DNA from: an uncultured Prevotellaceae bacterium | Lineage (GTDB): Bacteria; Bacteroidota; Bacteroidia; Bacteroidales; Bacteroidaceae | Length of the DNA stretch: 9,059 bases | Reading direction: 5' to 3' | Assembly (NCBI GenBank): GCA_946406585.1 | Contig: CAMJLI010000073.1 | Span: 1 to 9,059, forward strand | In this document: positions 1 through 5,746 of the stretch, one piece after another | Position numbering within the stretch: position 1 is the stretch's first letter | How the letters are laid out: each line of letters begins with the position of its first letter | Notes under the pieces: generated by a model | Seen by the model: only the letters and a program-made list of their open reading frames with translations | Database searches by the model: none | Told to the model about the DNA's origin: nothing | Program-made: the position numbers and the translations under genes

Positions 1-43
1 CATCCAACAGCCATCTGAAGGGGGATTTTGGCTATTTATAAAA

Positions 44-64
44 AGACTGAGTAGTCTACTTTTT
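44..64 (+). terminator. possible weak intrinsic terminator
   Basis: AGACT (44-48) pairs with AGTCT (53-57) around the loop GAGT. A T run follows at 60-64, and A residues on the 5' side could extend the pairing. The stem is only 5 bp and AT-rich, so this is a weak call. It would end whatever gene lies upstream of the window. Confidence 0.35.
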
Positions 65-94
65 CAAACACAAATAGTTAAAAAAGTTAAATAA

Positions 95-121
95 TTGGCA
101 TTTTCGGAATAGGATTATACT
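95..121 (+). promoter_or_regulatory. possible promoter for the 155-residue gene
   Basis: TTGGCA (95-100) and TATACT (116-121) resemble the -35 and -10 boxes of a general sigma70 promoter, but the spacer is only 15 bases. It does not match the Bacteroidetes TTTG / TAnnTTTG layout. In AT-rich DNA such matches arise by chance. If real, it would give a leader of about 55 bases before the ATG at 181. Confidence 0.25.
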
Positions 122-180
122 ATTTAAGAAATTTTTCCTGCCACCCTTGATTTGAAGTCTAATCAAAATTATATATCAAA

Positions 181-648
181 ATGGGAAAGTTACATTATTC
201 AAAGCCATTGATGCTTGGTGAAAAGTTCGTTCCACAAGAGTATATAGCTGCTTGTGGGGCAGATACTCAATTTGTGAGATATTTTTTCCAGTGTGATGCT
301 AATACAGACGATCCAAGATCTCAATATGATGTCTATCTGGAAACAAATGGTAGAGCAGGCTTGCAAATAGGTTTGGGTTTAGGTATATTGGGCGATGAAA
401 AATTGAATGGAACAGGTATCATATCTCTATCACACTATCACCCTTGTATGCAAACCCACGTAGTAGATGTGCCTAAGGGTGAAAGTATTGATGATTTCTT
501 TCCTAGAGGATATATTGTCCACCCAAATGCTATAGACTTGACGGGACGTGATTGGAGAGAGGTAAGAGTTTGGACAGCAAACAACACAAATATTCACTGT
601 ACAAGGCAACTTAGGACTGAGGATTTTGTCATCAAGAATCCTTCATGA
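181..648 (+). CDS. uncharacterised 155-residue Bacteroidales protein with a leader-like N terminus
   Basis: I do not know the function. The protein has no hydrophobic signal peptide or membrane segment. Residues 3-25 have the layout K-L-x-Y-x-K-P, then E-K-F-V-P-Q-E-Y-I-A-A-C. From memory, similar openings occur on many small hypothetical proteins of gut Bacteroidales whose remaining sequence varies. There are four cysteines (25, 38, 89, 140), a glycine-rich stretch (57-79), a histidine cluster around 85-93, and an N-P-S ending like the N-P-N endings I recall for relatives. Codon use differs from the neighbours: leucine is mainly TTG with no CTC, glycine is often GGT, and the gene is visibly AT-rich. 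This suggests recent acquisition or a distinct expression class. It appears to be a single-gene unit closed by the terminator at 724-763. The reading frame is solid; the family assignment rests on memory only. Confidence 0.8.
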   Translation: MGKLHYSKPLMLGEKFVPQEYIAACGADTQFVRYFFQCDANTDDPRSQYDVYLETNGRAGLQIGLGLGILGDEKLNGTGIISLSHYHPCMQTHVVDVPKGESIDDFFPRGYIVHPNAIDLTGRDWREVRVWTANNTNIHCTRQLRTEDFVIKNPS

Positions 649-723
649 TCAAGTGTTTTCACTTATCTCAAAAGCAAGGATTAGGAAACAAATTCTTGGT
701 GTCCACCATGATAATAAGACTTG

Positions 724-763
724 TCCGCAATGCCGACAGACAGGCATTGCGGATTCTTTTTTT
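724..763 (+). terminator. strong intrinsic terminator after the 155-residue gene
   Basis: TCCGCAATGCC (724-734) is the exact reverse complement of GGCATTGCGGA (743-753). The resulting 11 bp stem has an 8-base loop and is followed by seven T residues at 757-763. This is a textbook rho-independent terminator on the + strand, about 75 bases after the stop codon at 646-648. Confidence 0.92.
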
Positions 764-783
764 GCATGTTTGTCATGTTTTTC

Positions 784-835
784 ACGTCAATACAGCCAAA
801 AATCACAATCATTTTTGGCAGTTTGACGTTTTTTT
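784..835 (+). terminator. two-tiered hairpin with T tract: second terminator or pepD leader attenuator
   Basis: The outer stem pairs ACGTCAA (784-790) with TTGACGT (823-829). The inner stem pairs GCCAAAAAT (795-803) with ATTTTTGGC (811-819). The stems are separated by small internal bulges (791-794 and 820-822) and capped by a 7-base loop. Seven T residues run from 829 to 835. The T tract on this side only marks it as acting on + strand transcripts. It lies 20 bases after a complete terminator and 71 bases before pepD, so it is either a backup terminator or a conditional stop in a pepD leader. Confidence 0.75.
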
Positions 836-906
836 CATAACTTCACGGCCTAAAACAAAAGACACCCAGCCGATGTCCGATGTTTCTTAACTCAATAATT
901 GGAAAA

Positions 907-2379
907 ATGAAAAACAATACCTTGGAATATCCTTCAGTGGATGCTGTCATGGAGGTCTTCAGACAGTTGTGCCAGATACCACGACCCTCACACCACGAGG
1001 AAAAGGTGGCCGACTTCATTTGTGATTACGCCAGGAGGTTGGGATTTTCCTGCAAGCGCGACGAAAGAAACTGTGTTGTTATCAACGTCCCTGCAACAAA
1101 GGGATATGAAAATGCAGAGCCAATAGTGGTGCTCAACCACATGGATATGGTATGTGTGGGAATGGACAACCCTCTTGAAGACACACCGAAACCGATTGTC
1201 AAGGATGGATGGATGTCGGCCGATGGCACTTCCTTGGGTGCAGACAACGGCATCGGGCTGTCCATGGCATTGGCGATGATTGCCGATGAGCGAATAGTGC
1301 ATGGACCAGTGGAGGTGATTACCACCACCAATGAGGAAGATGGCATGACTGGGGCTGCGGCTTTGGCAAGTGACTTTATCAAAGGAAGGAAAATCATAAA
1401 TCTCGACTCAGAGGATTATGATACCATTACGACAGGTGCTGCCGGCGCGCTGATTCAGCGTCATGTGATACCTGCCAAGATGGTGGAGGCCCCTGCCGGA
1501 AAGCGAAGATGGTACAAGATACGCATCTCAGGAGGAAAGGGAGGCCACTCGGGCGTGGACATCAACAAGGGCAGGGCAAGTGCAGTTGTTATGGCATGGG
1601 CCATCATTGCCGCCATTTACAATGAGTATGACATGGAATTGGCATATATTAATATAGGTGAAGCCAATGCCTCCATTGCATCCAATGCAGAATTCGTCAT
1701 CACCGTGCCTTCCGGAGAAGCAGCCGAGTTCGTGAAGGCCCAGGAGGATATCTTCAATGAGTGGGTGCACGAAGAATATGGTGGCACCGACCCTGACGTG
1801 AGGTGCTCGGTGGAGAAAGTGAAACCTCTTGATAAAGTCTTAGACCATGACGCTTTCCATCGCATGATGGTATGTCTGGAACAAATACCACAAGGTGTGG
1901 TGAAGATGAGCGATGTCATGGAAGACACCGTGGAAACCTCCAACAATGTGGGAAGGGTGATGTTGCAGGATGAGGGAATCGTCGTTACGACACACACCAG
2001 GAGTTTCATCGATGACGACATGAGGGCGCTGGCCGGCGACATCGCAAAGGTGTTCGCAGAAGAGGGCGCATCATCGGAGACAATCATGGAGGCACCGGCA
2101 TGGAAGGAAGACCAACAGTCGGACTTCCTGAAAATGACTTCCGACACTTTTGAGAGCGTGCTTGGATGGAGGCCAAGGATGGTGGCTATGCATTTCGTGC
2201 TCGAGGCAGGCTATTTCGTTGCTAAATTCCCTGGAGTGCAGATGGCCAGCATCGGACCGAGGATACTTGAACCGCATTCCACTTCCGAACGAGTGGAGAT
2301 GAAGACCATAAGCGACATCTGGATGGTGTTTGTAGAACTGCTGAGAAAACTCGCCAACAACCCAACAACAAACGTATAA
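907..2379 (+). CDS. pepD: aminoacyl-histidine dipeptidase (PepD, peptidase M20 family)
   Basis: This is a cytosolic metallopeptidase that cleaves Xaa-His and other dipeptides such as carnosine. At 490 residues it is close to the roughly 485 of E. coli PepD. Expected M20 residues are visible: H78 and D80 in NHMDMV, bridging D113 in GADNGIG, general base E143 and metal ligand E144 in TNEEDGMTG, D167 in LDSED, and H457 in EPHSTSERV. The central part (about 200-390) corresponds to the lid or dimerisation domain. I place the start at 907 rather than the in-frame ATG at 880 because it puts the PRPSHHEE motif at the family position. No Shine-Dalgarno sequence is clear, as is usual in Bacteroidetes, and no promoter is recognisable between 836 and 906. 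The next gene starts 13 bases downstream, so the two are probably co-transcribed. Confidence 0.95.
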   Translation: MKNNTLEYPSVDAVMEVFRQLCQIPRPSHHEEKVADFICDYARRLGFSCKRDERNCVVINVPATKGYENAEPIVVLNHMDMVCVGMDNPLEDTPKPIVKDGWMSADGTSLGADNGIGLSMALAMIADERIVHGPVEVITTTNEEDGMTGAAALASDFIKGRKIINLDSEDYDTITTGAAGALIQRHVIPAKMVEAPAGKRRWYKIRISGGKGGHSGVDINKGRASAVVMAWAIIAAIYNEYDMELAYINIGEANASIASNAEFVITVPSGEAAEFVKAQEDIFNEWVHEEYGGTDPDVRCSVEKVKPLDKVLDHDAFHRMMVCLEQIPQGVVKMSDVMEDTVETSNNVGRVMLQDEGIVVTTHTRSFIDDDMRALAGDIAKVFAEEGASSETIMEAPAWKEDQQSDFLKMTSDTFESVLGWRPRMVAMHFVLEAGYFVAKFPGVQMASIGPRILEPHSTSERVEMKTISDIWMVFVELLRKLANNPTTNV

Positions 2380-2392
2380 CAACCGTGTTCTC

Positions 2393-3496
2393 ATGAATAA
2401 AGAAATCAAGAAAATCGTGCTCACAGGAGGCCCTTGTGCAGGAAAGACCACAGCACTCGTAAAGGTAATAGAACATTTCTCAAGCCTCGGATATAAGGTG
2501 TTCACTATTCCAGAGGTGCCCACTCTCTTCAGCCAGGCCGGAATGAATTACCTCACTCATAACAAAGACCTCTTCTACCAAGGAGAAAAAGCCACTCTCG
2601 AGGTGCAAATTGCTCTCGAAGACAAGTTCATGAGAATGGCTCAAGAATGCACACAGCCCACCATCGTGGTGTGCGACAGGGGAGTGATGGACATCTCGGC
2701 ATACATGACGCCAGAGATGTGGGATGACATAACAAAAGAATTGGGCACTTCCACATCAGAACTGCGCGACAAGAGGTATGATGCAGTGCTGCATCTCGTC
2801 TCCGCTGCTGACGGGGCCGAACAATTCTATACTACCAGCACCAACGCCCAACGTTATGAGAAAATGGATGAGGAGGGGCTAAGGCAGGCACGACTCCTCG
2901 ACAAGAAGGTGATCAACGCATGGACTGGACATTCACATTTGAGGGTCATCAACAACCATGAGGACTTCGAAAAGAAACTCAACCGTGTGCTGAAGGAAAT
3001 CTCTTTCGTCCTCGGACTGCCGCAGCCAATAGAAGAGGAGAGGAAATATATCGTTGAACTGACAGGCGAGTTGCCCGATAGCATTGTAAGTGAAATCACC
3101 CAGACCTATCTCGTGGCAGAGCCAGGATGCGAGGTGAGGTTGCGCAGGAGAGGATGGGAAGGAAAGTATGTGAACGTGCATACTACCAAAACGCCAATTT
3201 CCGATACCGAATATGTGCAGACAGAACGACAAATAAGCAACAACCTTTATAATTCGCTCCTGCAACAAGCTGACCCTTACAGACAGACAATAAAGAAAAC
3301 CAGATACAGCTTCATCTGGAAAGGGCAGTATTTCGAACTCGACAATTTCTCACAACCCTTCTCTGGAATGATGATTCTCGAAACCAAGGGGGTGGCTTCC
3401 GACGAGTCGGTGAAATTCCCTCCTTTCATAAGGGTGATAGAGGATATTACCGGAAACAAGAAGTATTACAATTACAATATTGCTATTAGAAAATGA
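2393..3496 (+). CDS. P-loop ATPase/CYTH-domain fusion protein (TTD14-like)
   Basis: The N-terminal half is a nucleotide-binding domain of the AAA_28/NadR-like type. Its Walker A motif GGPCAGKT occupies residues 12-19, and VVCDRG (D95, R96) looks like the Walker B region. The C-terminal half begins with EEERKYIV, where E214, E216 and K218 form the ExExK signature of CYTH triphosphate-tunnel domains. Basic R-L-R-R-R residues and acidic strands (ELDNF at E315, LETKG at E330 and K332) follow, as expected for a phosphate-binding tunnel. The same two-domain order is known in Drosophila TTD14, which binds GTP and phosphoinositides. The bacterial substrate is unknown; a nucleotide or polyphosphate ligand is inference. 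The protein is soluble with no signal peptide. It follows pepD by 13 bases, suggesting one operon. The domain call is strong; no gene name is justified. Confidence 0.88.
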   Translation: MNKEIKKIVLTGGPCAGKTTALVKVIEHFSSLGYKVFTIPEVPTLFSQAGMNYLTHNKDLFYQGEKATLEVQIALEDKFMRMAQECTQPTIVVCDRGVMDISAYMTPEMWDDITKELGTSTSELRDKRYDAVLHLVSAADGAEQFYTTSTNAQRYEKMDEEGLRQARLLDKKVINAWTGHSHLRVINNHEDFEKKLNRVLKEISFVLGLPQPIEEERKYIVELTGELPDSIVSEITQTYLVAEPGCEVRLRRRGWEGKYVNVHTTKTPISDTEYVQTERQISNNLYNSLLQQADPYRQTIKKTRYSFIWKGQYFELDNFSQPFSGMMILETKGVASDESVKFPPFIRVIEDITGNKKYYNYNIAIRK

Positions 3497-3507
3497 ATGC
3501 AAGCAAG

Positions 3508-3534
3508 TGACAAAATGGAACCCTTTTTTTGTCA
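3508..3534. repeat. 8-bp inverted repeat after the ATPase/CYTH gene
   Basis: TGACAAAA (3508-3515) is the reverse complement of TTTTGTCA (3527-3534), with 11 bases between. The T run lies inside the 3' arm and loop rather than after the stem, so it is not a canonical terminator. It could still help release the transcript of the gene ending 11 bases earlier. Confidence 0.45.
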
Positions 3535-3585
3535 GACAAGGAAATGAGTGCAAACAAAGAATTCTCACCCTGATGTAAATTATAA

Positions 3586-3605
3586 GGCATTTTTTGCAAA
3601 ATGCC
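3586..3605. repeat. perfect hairpin GGCATTTT / AAAATGCC
   Basis: An exact 8 bp stem (3586-3593 with 3598-3605) closes on the tetranucleotide TTGC. No T tract follows on either strand. It ends two bases before the upstream element of the promoter at 3608, so a protein-binding site is as likely as an RNA structure. Confidence 0.5.
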
Positions 3606-3607
3606 AA

Positions 3608-3639
3608 GTTGTTCTATGTCTAAAAAGGAAATACATTTG
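3608..3639 (+). promoter_or_regulatory. Bacteroidetes-type promoter (GTTG-N20-TACATTTG)
   Basis: GTTG (3608-3611) is one base off the -33 consensus TTTG. TACATTTG (3632-3639) is an exact TAnnTTTG -7 element, and the 20-base spacer is in the expected range. Transcription would start at about 3643-3647, where a 13-codon ATG frame (3645-3686) begins. Confidence 0.5.
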
Positions 3640-3676
3640 TAAAAATGGCTCTTTTTGTAGAAAATATCTCGAGTTT

Positions 3677-3708
3677 TTTGCTTTGAATTCTTTTTTTCCT
3701 TATCTTTG
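3677..3708 (+). promoter_or_regulatory. Bacteroidetes-type promoter (TTTG-N20-TATCTTTG)
   Basis: TTTG (3677-3680) and TATCTTTG (3701-3708) both match the Bacteroidetes -33/-7 consensus exactly, with a 20-base spacer. This is the best promoter in the window. No protein gene starts in the next 230 bases, so it must drive a non-coding RNA or a long truA leader. Confidence 0.65.
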
Positions 3709-3713
3709 CAAGC

Positions 3714-3838
3714 AGAAATAGATGATACAATAATGTTCTCCAATTGTTTTAGGTATTAGGCTTTATAATCAATAGAGTGTAATTTTTCTTGGAAAAGAGT
3801 GCTGCTGTCTGTGAAAGATCGTGGCACTTAATTTTTTT
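3714..3838 (+). ncRNA. candidate small RNA, about 125 nt, unknown family
   Basis: The 5' end is inferred from the promoter at 3677-3708. The 3' end is inferred from a stem pairing AGTGC (3798-3802) with GCACT (3824-3828), followed by seven T residues (3832-3838). An internal pairing of TCCAA (about 3739) with TTGGA (about 3789) is possible. The only ATG frames inside are 3 and 8 codons long. I do not recognise SRP RNA, tmRNA, RNase P or a convincing 6S fold. The terminator stem is short with a long loop, so read-through into the truA leader remains possible. Confidence 0.35.
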
Positions 3839-3859
3839 GTCTTCTCCTACATCCAAAGC

Positions 3860-3881
3860 GGGAGGTGACACCTGCGCTCCC
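3860..3881 (+). repeat. GC-rich hairpin GGGAG / CTCCC
   Basis: GGGAG (3860-3864) pairs with CTCCC (3877-3881), and AGGT/ACCT pairing inside offers an alternative fold. It stands out as an island of G and C in AT-rich sequence. A second hairpin, GATAAA-TTTC-TTTATC, follows at 3885-3900. Neither is followed by a T tract. They may belong to an RNA longer than the 3714-3838 candidate. Confidence 0.4.
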
Positions 3882-3907
3882 AAAGATAAATTTCTTTATC
3901 CGTCTCA

Positions 3908-3937
3908 CTTGTAAATCCGAGATTTTGCATACCTTTG
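3908..3937 (+). promoter_or_regulatory. promoter of truA (CTTG-N18-TACCTTTG)
   Basis: TACCTTTG (3930-3937) fits TAnnTTTG exactly, and CTTG (3908-3911) is one base off the -33 element with an 18-base spacer. The start of transcription would fall at about 3941-3947, at or just before the truA ATG. Confidence 0.6.
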
Positions 3938-3946
3938 CAGGCGAAA

Positions 3947-4678
3947 ATGAGTAGGTATTTCATCACTTTTTGTTACGATGGGGCAGCATACCATGGATGG
4001 CAAGTGCAGCCCAATGGCAATTCTGTGCAGGCAGAATTGCAGAAGGCAATTGCTGTTTTGATGCGCGATACCGTGGAAATTGTCGGGGCGGGGCGAACTG
4101 ACGCAGGGGTTCATGCCCACAAGATGGTGGCCCATTTCGACAGCGAACAACAATTTGACGCACAACAATTGGTGTATAAGCTCAATAGGTTGTTGCCACG
4201 TGATATTGCTGTGTCCGACATACATCCTGTGCCAGAAGAGATGCATGCCAGATTCAGTGCAAAGTCGCGAACCTACCATTATTTCGTTCATACGAATAAG
4301 AATCCATTCATAAGGCGTTATTCCTGCGAACTGCATTACAAACTTGACTTCGACTTGATGAACGAAGCAGGGAGAATCTTATGCACGTTTCATGACTTCG
4401 GGGCTTTCTGCAAGTCTCATGCAGATGTGAAAACCACGCTTTGCAGGGTGTCTCAGGCACAATGGATGGAAATAGGGCCACATCGTTACTGCTTCGTCAT
4501 CACCGCCGACCGTTTCTTGAGAAACATGGTTAGGGCGGTTGTGGGAACTCTCGTGGATGTGGGAAGAGGAAGATTGACTTTGGACGAGTTTGCAAATGTC
4601 ATTGAAAGTAAAAAACGTACAAATGCGGGAGAAAGCATGCCGGCACATGCACTCTTCCTTCACGACATAACATATTAG
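3947..4678 (+). CDS. truA: tRNA pseudouridine(38-40) synthase TruA
   Basis: TruA converts uridines 38, 39 and 40 of the anticodon stem to pseudouridine. The catalytic aspartate is D52 in the signature GAGRTDAGVHA (residues 47-57). YDGAAYHGWQVQ (10-21), SRTYHYFV and FLRNMVRAVVGTLVDVGRG are further conserved TruA segments. The length of 243 residues fits the family. I use the ATG at 3947; an in-frame TTG at 3935 lies inside the promoter and would only add four residues. Because the -7 element ends at 3937, the mRNA should have a leader of a few bases at most, so initiation is probably leaderless or nearly so. The transporter gene begins 26 bases after the stop, consistent with one operon. Confidence 0.95.
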   Translation: MSRYFITFCYDGAAYHGWQVQPNGNSVQAELQKAIAVLMRDTVEIVGAGRTDAGVHAHKMVAHFDSEQQFDAQQLVYKLNRLLPRDIAVSDIHPVPEEMHARFSAKSRTYHYFVHTNKNPFIRRYSCELHYKLDFDLMNEAGRILCTFHDFGAFCKSHADVKTTLCRVSQAQWMEIGPHRYCFVITADRFLRNMVRAVVGTLVDVGRGRLTLDEFANVIESKKRTNAGESMPAHALFLHDITY

Positions 4679-4704
4679 TGCTAGCATAACAGATTCTTTA
4701 GAAA

Positions 4705-5622
4705 ATGTGGTTGATTCTTGCGTTTATTTCGGCGGCATTGTTAGGGTGCTATGATGCATTCAAGAAGGAGGCTCTCGATGGTAATGGCGTGATACCAGTG
4801 CTTTTTCTCAACACTTTGTTTTGTTCGCTCATTTTCATGCCATTCATCCTTCTTAGTGAAACTACGGGATGGCTCGACAACTCTGGCTTCCATGTGCCAT
4901 GGGCAGGATGGGAATGCCATCGCTACATTTTGCTCAAAAGTGTGATAGTGCTGTCATCATGGTTGTTCGGCTATTTCGGAATGAAGCACCTGCCGCTCAC
5001 CATAGTAGGGCCAATCAATGCCACACGTCCGGTGATGGTGCTATGTGGCGCAATGCTGGTTTTTGGAGAGCATCTGAATGTGTGGCAATGGGTTGGTGTC
5101 GTGCTCGCAGTGGCTTCTTTTTTCATGCTTAGCAGGAGTGGAAAGAAAGAAGGCATCGACTTCAAGCACGACAAGTGGATATATTTCATCGTGCTTTCCG
5201 CATTGCTTGGGGCTGTCAGCGGACTCTACGACAAGTATCTCATGGCACCCCCCGAAAATGGTGGGGTGGGGCTCGACAGGATGTTGGTGCAGAGCTGGTA
5301 CAATCTCTACCAGTGCATCATGATGCTCGCGGTGCTCGTATTCCTTTGGTGGCCCAACAGGCACCACACCACTCCGATGCATTGGCGTTGGAGCATCCTG
5401 TGCGTGAGCATTTTCCTTTCGGCAGCAGACTTCATATATTTCTACGCCCTTAGCTTGCCTGGAGCAATGATTTCAATAGTGTCCATGATTCGAAGAGGCA
5501 GTGTTGTCGTGTCGTTCCTCTTCGGTGCAATGTTCTTCCACGAGAAGAACCTGACAAGCAAGGTGGTGGACCTGGTGCTGGTGCTGCTTGGAATGATTTT
5601 CCTATACATTGGTTCACAATGA
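4705..5622 (+). CDS. EamA/DMT-family membrane transporter
   Basis: This is an inner-membrane protein of 305 residues with about ten hydrophobic helices, arranged as two EamA repeats of five helices each. The halves begin alike: LLGCYDAFKKEAL near residue 13 and LLGAVSGLYDKYLM near residue 170. Helices fall at roughly 1-20, 30-50, 75-97, 100-120, 126-143, 155-177, 195-215, 230-252, 255-278 and 285-303. Drug/metabolite transporters of this group move amino acids, nucleotides, sugars or toxic metabolites; the substrate cannot be read from the sequence. The gene follows truA by 26 bases with no promoter between, so it is probably co-transcribed, though a functional link to tRNA modification is not implied. 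The start is the first ATG of the frame and opens directly into the first helix. Confidence 0.9.
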   Translation: MWLILAFISAALLGCYDAFKKEALDGNGVIPVLFLNTLFCSLIFMPFILLSETTGWLDNSGFHVPWAGWECHRYILLKSVIVLSSWLFGYFGMKHLPLTIVGPINATRPVMVLCGAMLVFGEHLNVWQWVGVVLAVASFFMLSRSGKKEGIDFKHDKWIYFIVLSALLGAVSGLYDKYLMAPPENGGVGLDRMLVQSWYNLYQCIMMLAVLVFLWWPNRHHTTPMHWRWSILCVSIFLSAADFIYFYALSLPGAMISIVSMIRRGSVVVSFLFGAMFFHEKNLTSKVVDLVLVLLGMIFLYIGSQ

Positions 5623-5660
5623 AATGGACAATAATCAATCTCCGGTTGCCTGCTTTTGAC

Positions 5661-5690
5661 AAAAAAACATTCTTTTTTTTCAAAAAAAAA
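5661..5690. repeat. homopolymer cluster A7 / T8 / A9, possible terminator
   Basis: Seven A residues (5661-5667), eight T residues (5673-5680) and nine A residues (5682-5690) follow the transporter gene. A7 and T8 can pair across CATTC to form an AT-only hairpin. This could act as a weak terminator for the truA operon or as an intrinsically bent, promoter-proximal tract. The evidence for either role is compositional only. Confidence 0.35.
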
Positions 5691-5693
5691 TGG

Positions 5694-5724
5694 TTTCATG
5701 TTAAACTTTAGGCAAATATATTCG
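5694..5724 (+). promoter_or_regulatory. weak promoter candidate for the envelope pair
   Basis: TTTC (5694-5697) and TATATTCG (5717-5724) each differ by one base from the Bacteroidetes TTTG and TAnnTTTG elements, with a 19-base spacer. Transcription would start at about 5730, leaving a leader of about 16 bases. Two mismatches in AT-rich DNA make this tentative. An ECF-type sigma factor could use different elements that I cannot recognise. Confidence 0.3.
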
Positions 5725-5746
5725 TCTTATATTCAAAAGAGAAGAA

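Larger units (their letters stand above)
1..180. other. AT-rich upstream region, no gene assigned
   Basis: No complete gene is visible. Frame 1 reads five codons and then TGA at 16-18, which could be the tail of an upstream gene, but that is too little to call. The segment is strongly AT-rich, like the gene that follows at 181. It contains the hairpin listed at 44-64 and a promoter-like pair at 95-121. I see no Bacteroidetes TAnnTTTG element close to the start at 181. Confidence 0.6.
3497..3946. other. 450-base intergenic region, promoter-dense, no convincing protein gene
   Basis: No credible coding sequence is seen on either strand; an 85-codon minus-strand frame runs through the promoter elements and lacks any recognisable feature. 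The region holds a long inverted repeat (3508-3534), a perfect hairpin (3586-3605), three Bacteroidetes-type promoters (3608-3639, 3677-3708, 3908-3937), a stem with a T tract (3798-3838), a GC-rich hairpin (3860-3881) and a small AT hairpin (3885-3900). No canonical terminator directly follows the gene ending at 3496. Confidence 0.7.

Noticed and set aside
97..104. GGCATTTT recurring at 97, in the 3586 hairpin and in similar form at 811 and 6837
   Set aside because: The shared core is short and AT-rich, the arrangements differ, and simple composition explains it. Not claimed as a common operator.
626..890. Two short + strand frames (66 and 81 codons)
   Set aside because: Both run straight through the two terminator hairpins at 724-835 and overlap the end of the preceding gene. 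Neither has a recognisable feature.
880..906. Upstream ATG as the pepD start
   Set aside because: It would add nine residues unlike the family N terminus. Starting at 907 gives the expected distance to the first conserved motif and the expected length.
3486..3743. 85-codon minus-strand frame in the intergenic region
   Set aside because: It spans the hairpin at 3586 and two + strand promoters, is lysine/serine/phenylalanine-rich as AT-rich noise tends to be, and has no minus-strand promoter.
3709..3910. 6S RNA
   Set aside because: Length and position upstream of a housekeeping gene made it worth testing. The two ends do not form a convincing closing stem; the best I found was a single 6 bp match. 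Kept only as an unknown small-RNA candidate.
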